Below, piece after piece: positions 13,798-19,289 of a stretch of 19,289 nt of DNA. The position numbers were made by a program, and so were the translations under genes. The notes below the pieces were generated by a model. The model was not told where the DNA came from. It was given only the letters and a program-made list of their open reading frames with translations, and did no database searches. Source of the DNA: an uncultured Candidatus Melainabacteria bacterium (lineage in GTDB: Bacteria; Cyanobacteriota; Vampirovibrionia; Gastranaerophilales; Gastranaerophilaceae); assembly GCA_934747335.1 (NCBI GenBank), contig CAKVGS010000034.1, positions 1 through 19,289 of the forward strand, read 5' to 3'. The stretch's first letter is position 1; the number at the start of each line of letters is the position of its first letter.

Positions 13798-14904
13798 CTA
13801 TATATAATTCAACGGATTATTTGGTTGTCCGTTTACCCTGACTTCAAAGTGACAATGAGGTCCTGTACTGTAACCTGTTGTACCTTCATATCCTACAACT
13901 TGACCTTTAGAAACTCTTTGACCGTTTGATACGGCAATTGAGTTCATGTGCGCATACAAAGTTGTAATCGGTTTGCCGTTTACGATGCCATGTTCAAGAA
14001 TAACAACTTTTCCATAGCCGCCATACCAACCCGAATAAATAACTTTGCCTGAGTTAGAAGCCCTGATTGCACCCAAGTTCGGTCCGCCGATATCAACTCC
14101 TGAGTGGAAAGATTTACTGTTAAATATCGGGTGAGTTCTCCAACCGAATGGTGATGTGATTCTGCCTTGGATTGGCTTAATGAAGCCTGACGCAACGTGA
14201 ACATCAGATGCTTTTGCAGTTTTATTGATATATGAACCGATGCTTGCAGATTGTTTTGCAAGCTCTCTTTCAGCCTTTTGGTAAGCAACTCTGTCTGTTC
14301 TAAGTTTATTAATCATGCTTTCGTTTTTGGCAATTGCACGGTCAATATAAGCCTTTTCACTGTTAATATTTGCAACAGAACGTTCTAAGTTGCGTTTTTT
14401 AGCTTCTATATTGTATTTTAAAAGAGCAATTTCTTGCGCTTTCTTTTTCGCAGCAGCCATTCTTTTGTAATCATCTTTCAAAAGAATTTTTTGGAAATAC
14501 ACTCTATCGACAAGCATATTAATATCTTCTGAAGAAATTAACAATTCAAAGAAAGCTTTCCTTTGAGATTTGAAAACTTTTCTAATATGACCGGCTAATA
14601 CATAGTTTAAGCTGTTATATTCACTTGACGCTCTATCAAGCTGTGCTTGCATTCCGCTTAATTCTCTTTGAGCACTGATAATTTGCGTCTTAGATTGTTT
14701 CAAATTATTATTAGCATTTTCCAGTTTCTGTTGATTTTTATAAAGCTTGTTTGTTTCAACATTTTCCAACCATTTAAGGTGATTAATTTTTGCTCTTGTT
14801 TGTTTTTTCTTCGTCTCTAAATCCTGCGCAGCATAAGAAGTGCAACACGCAAGTGTGTTGAACGCAATTGAAAATAAAACAAATAGGCTTAATAGTTTCT
14901 TCAA
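13798..14904 (-). CDS. M23 murein endopeptidase with N-terminal coiled coil (EnvC/NlpD-like)
   Basis: This exported peptidase has a signal peptide (MKKLLSLFVLFSIAFNTLAC, cut near SYA-AQ), a long coiled coil (about 25-225) and a C-terminal M23/LytM domain. Zinc-site residues are present: His267 and Asp271 in FHSGVDIGG, His319 in LYAHM, and His350 and His352 in HCHFEV. The domain should therefore be an active glycyl or cross-link endopeptidase, unlike degenerate EnvC. The coiled coil suggests regulation by a partner, as FtsEX does with EnvC. I choose TTG at 14904 rather than the in-frame GTG at 14919: the GTG overlaps GGAGG (14917-14913), which is correctly spaced (8 bases) for the TTG, and only the TTG gives a clean signal peptide. 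It follows the small membrane protein by 22 bases. Confidence 0.88.
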   Translation of the reverse strand: MKKLLSLFVLFSIAFNTLACCTSYAAQDLETKKKQTRAKINHLKWLENVETNKLYKNQQKLENANNNLKQSKTQIISAQRELSGMQAQLDRASSEYNSLNYVLAGHIRKVFKSQRKAFFELLISSEDINMLVDRVYFQKILLKDDYKRMAAAKKKAQEIALLKYNIEAKKRNLERSVANINSEKAYIDRAIAKNESMINKLRTDRVAYQKAERELAKQSASIGSYINKTAKASDVHVASGFIKPIQGRITSPFGWRTHPIFNSKSFHSGVDIGGPNLGAIRASNSGKVIYSGWYGGYGKVVILEHGIVNGKPITTLYAHMNSIAVSNGQRVSKGQVVGYEGTTGYSTGPHCHFEVRVNGQPNNPLNYI

Positions 14905-14926
14905 ACAGCTATCCTCCACAAAAAAT

Positions 14927-15040
14927 CTACTTGCTGAACACCGGAAGTAGCATCAACAAGCCCATGCCTGCTGTCCAAAGAATAAACGATACTGTTATAA
15001 GTCCTACTATTAATTTTTTATGATTTCTAAAAAAATCCAT
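14927..15040 (-). CDS. 37-residue single-span membrane protein in the envelope operon
   Basis: The minus strand encodes MDFFRNHKKLIVGLITVSFI followed by LWTAGMGLLMLLPVFSK and a TAG stop. It is preceded by GAGAGGTGAAG, a good Shine-Dalgarno close to the ATG at 15040. A charged N-terminus (RNHKK) precedes one hydrophobic span (about 10-33), so the N-terminus is probably cytoplasmic. The N-terminal pattern recalls the membrane anchor of PpiD/SurA-type chaperones, but nothing follows it. It sits between the MsbA-like gene and the M23 gene on the same strand, and would be missed by usual length cut-offs. A role as an accessory subunit is a guess. Confidence 0.6.
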   Translation of the reverse strand: MDFFRNHKKLIVGLITVSFILWTAGMGLLMLLPVFSK

Positions 15041-15099
15041 CTTCACCTCTCAACAATATTCTAATACAAAAAAGCACCCTTGGCAATTTTGTTACGTCT

Positions 15100-16923
15100 T
15101 TAAGCATTGCTTTCTTGTTTTTTAAATTGCATTTCATAAAGAGCCTTGTATTGACCATTTTCAATACTCATAAGTTCATCATGATTACCGAGTTCTACAA
15201 GTTCACCTTCATTAATAACTGCAATTCTGTCTGCGTTTTTAATAGTAGATAATCTGTGAGCAATTACAAATACGGTTTTATTTTTAATCAAGTTGTCTAA
15301 AGCTTTTTGAACAATTGCTTCTGATTTGTTATCAAGAGCCGAAGTTGCTTCATCCAAAATAACAATCGGTGTATTTTTAATCATAGCTCTTGCGATTGCA
15401 ACTCTCTGTCTTTGACCGCCTGAAAGCGTCATACCTCTTTCGCCCAGCAATGTGTCTAAACCGTCAGGTAAGTCCGCAACCATTTCTTGCAAGTGAGCGG
15501 ATTCAATAGCTTTTTCCAACTCTTCTTGAGTTGCATCAGGATTTCCCATAAGAATATTTTCTCTGATTGTACCTGAGAATAAGAAATTGTCTTGGAAAAC
15601 CATTGCAATATTGTGTCTTAAAGAATTGATGGTCAAATCTCTAATATCAACTCCGTCAAATTTAATTGAACCTGATTTGATGTCATAAAATCTTGGCAAA
15701 AGATTTACTAATGTTGATTTTCCGCCGCCTGAATTACCTACAACAGCAACAGTTTCATTTTTATTAACCGTTAAACTCAAATTCTTTAACACAGGTTGAT
15801 TTGGAACGTATTCAAACCAAATATTTTGGATTTCGATTTTGTCATTCAAACCTTTTAGTTCAGTAGCATTTTCTCTGTTTTGAATTTCAGGTTTCAAATC
15901 GAATAATTCAAATACCCTGCCCATTGCAACGAAGATGTTTTGAATATTAGTAAGAGTACCGCCCAAAGTTTTAACAGGTTTATATAACAACAATAAAGAA
16001 GTTACGAATGATGCAAAACTACCTGCTGTCATTTGACCTGACGTAATTAAGTGAGTACCGTAAGCCAAAACCAAAGCAATACCGCAAGATGCGATTGTAT
16101 ACATCAACGGTGACATCCAAGCTGCACGCTTAGTTAAAGACATATTTACATTGAAAGATTCCCAAATTTGGTTTTTGAAATATTCTTCTTGTCTTTCTTG
16201 AAGTTCATAAGCAGCCATAACCTTGTTGCCATTATATGTTTCGTTAATGTTTGTTGTAATATTACCGCCAATAACCATGTTTTTGTTAGAAGCAGATTTA
16301 ATTCTTTTTCTTATTAGTGCAACAGGAATAAACGCGATGCATAAAACTAAAACACCGATAAATGCAAGTTTCCAAGAACTGTATAGCATAACGGCGATTA
16401 AGCCTAATGCTCCAAAAAGGCTTGTTGTAATTGTTTTAATTTGGTCAACAATACCTGATGAAGCGGTTTGCGGGTCGCTCATATATCTTGTGATAATGAT
16501 ACCAGATGGATTTTCATCAAAGAATTGAGGATCCATATAGATTAATCTGTGGAATAAATCAATTTTCACATCGTTTGTAATTCTTTGTGAAGTCCAAGCT
16601 GAAATATAATCATTCAGATATCTCAAAATACCTTGAAATGCCGCAAATGCAATCACGCCAAATGGAATTATTAAAGCAAAAACTTGCCATGTAAGAGTGA
16701 ATTCATGACCAAAAATGTGGAATATCCAATCTTGCTTGCCAACAACGTAGTCCATAAAAGGTTTAAGTGCAAATGCTGTTACGCCATCCAATAAACCTAG
16801 CGGAATTGCAACCAAAAAGCCACAAATAATTCTAAACATGTAAGGTTTTATATACGGAAAAATTCTCTTTAATAACCAACCATATTTAAATGAGTTTTTC
16901 GCAGTTGTCATATCAAGTTTCAT
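15100..16923 (-). CDS. msbA: MsbA-like ABC transporter (fused membrane and ATPase half-transporter)
   Basis: This 607-residue half-transporter has an N-terminal six-helix membrane domain (about 25-335) and a C-terminal ATPase. The ATPase carries Walker A GNSGGGKST (396-404), Q-loop Gln444, signature LSGGQ (500-504), Walker B VILDE (521-525) and the switch His556 (AHRLST). The EDD-type DPQFFDENPSG loop and DVDIRDLTINSLR-like segment match lipid A/lipid flippases; the length is slightly over E. coli MsbA (582). It should flip lipid A-core or a similar lipid across the inner membrane. It is the first gene of a minus-strand run to an LptD-like protein. AGGA lies 9 bases before the ATG. A general multidrug exporter is possible, but the operon favours lipid export. 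Confidence 0.87.
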   Translation of the reverse strand: MKLDMTTAKNSFKYGWLLKRIFPYIKPYMFRIICGFLVAIPLGLLDGVTAFALKPFMDYVVGKQDWIFHIFGHEFTLTWQVFALIIPFGVIAFAAFQGILRYLNDYISAWTSQRITNDVKIDLFHRLIYMDPQFFDENPSGIIITRYMSDPQTASSGIVDQIKTITTSLFGALGLIAVMLYSSWKLAFIGVLVLCIAFIPVALIRKRIKSASNKNMVIGGNITTNINETYNGNKVMAAYELQERQEEYFKNQIWESFNVNMSLTKRAAWMSPLMYTIASCGIALVLAYGTHLITSGQMTAGSFASFVTSLLLLYKPVKTLGGTLTNIQNIFVAMGRVFELFDLKPEIQNRENATELKGLNDKIEIQNIWFEYVPNQPVLKNLSLTVNKNETVAVVGNSGGGKSTLVNLLPRFYDIKSGSIKFDGVDIRDLTINSLRHNIAMVFQDNFLFSGTIRENILMGNPDATQEELEKAIESAHLQEMVADLPDGLDTLLGERGMTLSGGQRQRVAIARAMIKNTPIVILDEATSALDNKSEAIVQKALDNLIKNKTVFVIAHRLSTIKNADRIAVINEGELVELGNHDELMSIENGQYKALYEMQFKKQESNA

Positions 16924-17024
16924 ATTCTCATATCCTATTTAAACTACTCCCTTTTTTATTTAAACATAAACGGAGAATATTTAAAAGTTTTAATCAAAAT
17001 TGCGAATAGAAAATTAGGTAAATA

Positions 17025-17057
17025 AAAAAGAATTGAGTGTAAAACCCAATTCTTTTT
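17025..17057 (-). terminator. Intrinsic terminator of the SIMPL lipoprotein gene
   Basis: On the minus strand AAAAAGAATTG pairs with CAATTCTTTTT (17057-17047 with 17035-17025) around an 11-base loop, followed by a run of Ts. It lies 25 bases after the TAA of the SIMPL gene. The stem is AT-rich but fully paired. Confidence 0.7.
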
Positions 17058-17064
17058 GTTGTTT

Positions 17065-17084
17065 TTTATTTATTTATTTATTTA
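17065..17084. repeat. Five tandem TTTA units at the stop codon of the SIMPL gene
   Basis: TTTA is repeated five times. The first unit on the minus strand contains the TAA stop (17084-17082) of the SIMPL gene, so the array is a 3' untranslated microsatellite between stop and terminator. Slippage would not alter the protein. Confidence 0.7.
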
Positions 17085-17831
17085 TTTTACAAAAAATGTA
17101 GCATTAACGTTTGCGTTAATTTTTACTACGCCGCCTGAAATTGAAGTTGGAGAACTTCCTGTTGCTGCTTCATCCGCTACTGCAGAAAGCATATTTTTGG
17201 CCATATATAATCTCGGAGTATTATTGTTGTTGGCATTGCAACTTAAATTAAATGATTGAATCCCATCAAGAGTCGTAGAAAGGTTTTTTGCAACAACATT
17301 TGCTCTATTTTTTGCTTTTTGTGTTGCAATTCCTAATAACTGGTCGCATTGTGCATCATAATTTGAAACAGAGAATGTTAAATTATCAACATTTGTAGCT
17401 CCTGCTTCTATTGCCTTATCAATCATTGTTCCAACTTTGTCTAAAGATTTTGTATGAACAATTACGCGGTTTGAAACTTCGTATTTGTCAAGATTTCTTT
17501 TGCTTCCTGAATAAGAATAAATAGGAGATGCGCTAAAATCGGAAGTCTTGATATAATCTCCGTTATCTGTTTTTAACATAGCTTTCAGCGTAGATAAAAC
17601 TTTGTCCGAAGTTTCTTTGTTTAAAATGGTCGCTTTTTGCATAGATTTTGTATCAGAAGTAACAACAGCAAAAGAAATTTCAACTACATCAGGAGCGAGT
17701 TCTGTGTTTGCAGACGTTGAAACATGAATAGTTCCTCTCTCCGGTGTTGTTTGAGTTACAGCTTGCGTAGAAAGTGTTGCACAACCTGCTAATAAGCTTA
17801 ATACAGTAATTGCTAATAAAGTTTTTTTCAT
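17082..17831 (-). CDS. SIMPL-domain (DUF541) lipoprotein
   Basis: This 249-residue protein has a lipoprotein signal, MKKTLLAITVLSLLAGC, with lipobox LAGC and acylation at Cys17. The remainder is a SIMPL/DUF541 domain: GTIHVSTSANTELAPDVVEISFAVVT at the front, the SASPIYSYSG turn, VSNRVIVHTKSLDKVG and AKNRANVVAKNLSTTL in the middle, and the final INANVNATFFVK strand. Bacterial members are periplasmic or lipid-anchored, often linked to oxidative or envelope stress (YggE type), but the molecular activity is not established. GGAGG lies 6 bases before the ATG. The gene is a single transcription unit ending at the terminator at 17025-17057. Confidence 0.88.
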   Translation of the reverse strand: MKKTLLAITVLSLLAGCATLSTQAVTQTTPERGTIHVSTSANTELAPDVVEISFAVVTSDTKSMQKATILNKETSDKVLSTLKAMLKTDNGDYIKTSDFSASPIYSYSGSKRNLDKYEVSNRVIVHTKSLDKVGTMIDKAIEAGATNVDNLTFSVSNYDAQCDQLLGIATQKAKNRANVVAKNLSTTLDGIQSFNLSCNANNNNTPRLYMAKNMLSAVADEAATGSSPTSISGGVVKINANVNATFFVK

Positions 17832-17856
17832 ACTAATCCTCCATACATATATAACG

Positions 17857-17862
17857 ATTATA
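17857..17862 (-). promoter_or_regulatory. Candidate -10 box of the SIMPL gene
   Basis: A perfect TATAAT on the minus strand lies 25 bases before the ATG at 17831; the -35 region is weak (ATCTAA at 17-base spacing). Confidence 0.35.
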
Positions 17863-17878
17863 AAATAAATTTGTTCAT

Positions 17879-18085
17879 ATTAGATATGATATCACCTATG
17901 ATGCCCTAGATAATACGGAAAAGAAATCTTATGAAGAAGGAGTTAAGATTATCAAAACGTTGAAAAATGCCTACTGGCTTTATCAAAGACAATCTAATTC
18001 TGAAAAGAGAAAAATGCCGGATTATTTACTTTCGAACGTTACCTTAGAAGGTGAAAAGGTAAGCTATGATTATAACTTACCTTTC
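17879..18085 (+). pseudogene. Fragment of a coding sequence without start or proper end
   Basis: Between the SIMPL gene and the tRNA an open plus-strand frame reads IRYDITYDALDNTEKKSYEE, then KTLKNAYWLYQRQSNSEKRK and so on to NLPF. The composition is protein-like (charged, with Trp and Tyr), but there is no in-frame ATG, GTG or Shine-Dalgarno at its beginning, and the frame then runs meaninglessly through the antisense of the tRNA. A small hairpin, AAAGGTAAG...CTTACCTTT, overlaps the end at about 18053-18085. I take it as the remnant of a gene truncated at its 5' side. The family is not recognised. Confidence 0.35.
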
Positions 18086-18123
18086 TCATATTTCGTTAAT
18101 TTTGACTCTTGTCGCAAAAAAAA

Positions 18124-18197
18124 TACGCCTGCCGCGATTCGAACGCGGGACCCTCTGCTTAGAAGGCAGATGCTCTATCCAGCTGAGCTACAGACGC
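18124..18197 (-). tRNA. tRNA-Arg (anticodon TCT)
   Basis: The minus strand folds as a complete 74-nt tRNA. It has acceptor GCGTCTG paired with CAGGCGT (with G-U pairs), a D-arm GTAGCTCAGCTGGATAGAGC, anticodon stem TCTGC/GCAGA with loop CTTCTAA (anticodon TCT, reading AGA), and T-arm CCGCG-TTCGAAT-CGCGG. The discriminator is A and no CCA is encoded. A run of Ts follows immediately and may terminate transcription. AGA is expected to be a common Arg codon in so AT-rich a genome. Confidence 0.96.
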
Positions 18198-18224
18198 ATA
18201 AATTTTTATTCAGTTTGTATAAAT

Positions 18225-18252
18225 AGAATATCACATCAAACTTTTTTTGCAA
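18225..18252 (-). promoter_or_regulatory. Candidate promoter of tRNA-Arg
   Basis: On the minus strand there is TTGCAA (18252-18247), a 16-base spacer and TATTCT (18230-18225), placed about 20-28 bases before the tRNA 5' end. Confidence 0.4.
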
Positions 18253-18382
18253 GGGTTTTATTTTTCTTGTTTTCATTGTTATTATTATAAGGAATTTTAA
18301 GAGTTTTATAAAGCAAAGTTGGGCTTAATATATTAGCAAATTTATTTTTTACAAGTTTTTGTTTATATATAAGGGATTGAAA

Positions 18383-19289
18383 ATGTCTAATAATATATCT
18401 TTTAACGGCTATGATGCAAGACCATTGAAAGGGATTTTTACAAGAGATGGTGGTTTTGGCAAGTCTTTTTATGGTTTAGCAGCACAAACGGCTGAAATTT
18501 TAAATAAAGAAGGTGTTGATGTTTTTGTTCAGACTCCTAAAAAGATAATTAAAAATGATTTTTCGGATATCAAACCGAATTTTTCAAACTTTTGGCCTTG
18601 GGTACAGGACAGATTGGCATTTTTCCCTAACAAAACAATTGAATCTAAAGGTTTTACTCGTGAAGATACAAATTTAAAAGATATAAAAGAAATGTTTAGT
18701 CTTCCGATAAAAGAAATAGGTAATCATATAGAGGGAGGCAATTATTTTTTTATAAAAGATGGTGGTAAAGATATCGTTCTTTTAGGCAAAGAAGAATTAA
18801 GCATAAAAAAACCTAAATCTATTCAGGATTTCTTTGGAAAACATAAAGTTATGACACTCTCACAACCGGATTTTCATTTGGACTTATCTATTCGCCCTTT
18901 GAATAATAAAAGAATTTTGGTAAATGATCCTAAAATGCTAATGAATGGACTGGATAACGGTATAAAAAGAGCAAAAGAAGTTTATGCAAAAGAAAAAGAT
19001 TCGCAATTGGAAGCTGTTATTAGAAAATTAAATTATTTAAAAGATGAAATTTTAGAAAGTAATCAAGAATATGATACGTTGAACAAATATAAAACATTAC
19101 AGCAAGAATTAAAATATAACAAATTTAATGTAATAAAAGTCCCCGGTTTAATAGTTAAACCGAACTCAGGTGGTGCTATTTGTGGGGATATTCCTTCGTT
19201 TTTAGAAGATATAAAATATAAAATGAATTTTATGAATGCGATTGTTCATGAACGAGCTGATAAATCACTTGTATATGTAGCAGGAAAAT
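18383..19289 (+). CDS. Pentein-fold enzyme, agmatine/peptidylarginine deiminase-like (3' end outside the window)
   Basis: The 302 codons seen run off the right edge. AAGGG lies 7 bases before the ATG at 18383. The N-terminus reads ISFNGYDARPLKGIF, a tag I recall on many unrelated Gastranaerophilales proteins. Pentein (guanidino-group-modifying) features follow in the correct order: FWPWVQDRLAF (70-80) in place of the WxRD box, IEGGNYFF (116-123, EGGN motif), FHLDLSIRP (164-172, catalytic HxD), and NSGGAICGDIP (261-271), whose Cys267 is the likely nucleophile. A charged helical insertion (about 195-250) separates the HxD from the Cys. Members release ammonia or amines from arginine, agmatine or methylarginine; the substrate here is unknown, and the domain assignment is by motif only. 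Confidence 0.6.
   Translation, partial: MSNNISFNGYDARPLKGIFTRDGGFGKSFYGLAAQTAEILNKEGVDVFVQTPKKIIKNDFSDIKPNFSNFWPWVQDRLAFFPNKTIESKGFTREDTNLKDIKEMFSLPIKEIGNHIEGGNYFFIKDGGKDIVLLGKEELSIKKPKSIQDFFGKHKVMTLSQPDFHLDLSIRPLNNKRILVNDPKMLMNGLDNGIKRAKEVYAKEKDSQLEAVIRKLNYLKDEILESNQEYDTLNKYKTLQQELKYNKFNVIKVPGLIVKPNSGGAICGDIPSFLEDIKYKMNFMNAIVHERADKSLVYVAGK

Noticed and set aside
13980..14288. Minus-strand frame of 102 residues inside the M23 gene
   Set aside because: It overlaps the M23 catalytic domain in another frame and has no motif or start signal of its own.
14905..14919. GTG start at 14919 for the M23 gene
   Set aside because: The GTG overlaps the GGAGG ribosome-binding site; the TTG at 14904 has the correct spacing and gives a clean signal peptide.
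17960..18226. Open frame including PAAIRTRDPLLRRQMLYPAEL
   Set aside because: That part is the antisense translation of tRNA-Arg(TCT), a well-known spurious protein; only the upstream portion may be a gene remnant.

Overview
The window is AT-rich DNA from a diderm (Gram-negative type) bacterium. The best guess is a gut cyanobacterium-related lineage of the Gastranaerophilales / Melainabacteria kind. The reasons are an LptD-type outer-membrane protein resembling the cyanobacterial form, an MsbA-type flippase, a 443-residue protein starting MGMAASQARYL, and a pentein-like enzyme whose N-terminus reads ISFNGYDARPLKG; I recall the last two as recurrent in that order. This placement rests on protein character and memory, not on a search.

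Left end (1-1600, minus strand): an operon of a tyrosine-recombinase-like protein that has lost most catalytic residues, a dTDP-sugar 3,4-ketoisomerase of the FdtA/QdtA type and the start of a FemAB/GNAT-like acyltransferase. This looks like the edge of a surface-polysaccharide locus. Upstream, two near-identical 38-bp elements in opposite orientation (1180-1217 and 1375-1412) enclose 157 bp holding a strong promoter aimed at the operon. This is the layout of an invertible promoter switch and is the most interesting item here. A GC-rich MITE-like inverted repeat follows (1455-1596).

Centre-left (1600-5720): glycogen synthase (minus) with its own promoter, a small secreted cysteine-containing protein (minus), then yebC-ybaB-recR (plus), ending in a 31-bp perfect inverted repeat that begins at the base after the recR stop.

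Centre (5760-11000, plus): an HD-GYP signalling protein, the 443-residue coiled-coil protein, and a compact rsgA - polyprenyl synthase - divergent PAP2 run whose genes overlap, followed by a 96-residue membrane or exported protein. The HD-GYP and rsgA genes both appear to be leaderless, with an extended -10 promoter ending 6-7 nt before the ATG.

Right part (11017-16923, minus): an envelope-biogenesis operon, in transcription order MsbA-like ABC transporter, a 37-residue single-span membrane protein, a coiled-coil M23 murein hydrolase, an LptD-like protein and, overlapping its end, a FucA-type class II aldolase. MsbA and LptD imply lipopolysaccharide export and assembly; the M23 protein implies peptidoglycan remodelling.

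Right end: a SIMPL-domain lipoprotein (minus), a decayed coding fragment (plus), tRNA-Arg(TCT) (minus), and the 5' part of a pentein-fold (agmatine/peptidylarginine deiminase-like) gene (plus) running off the window.
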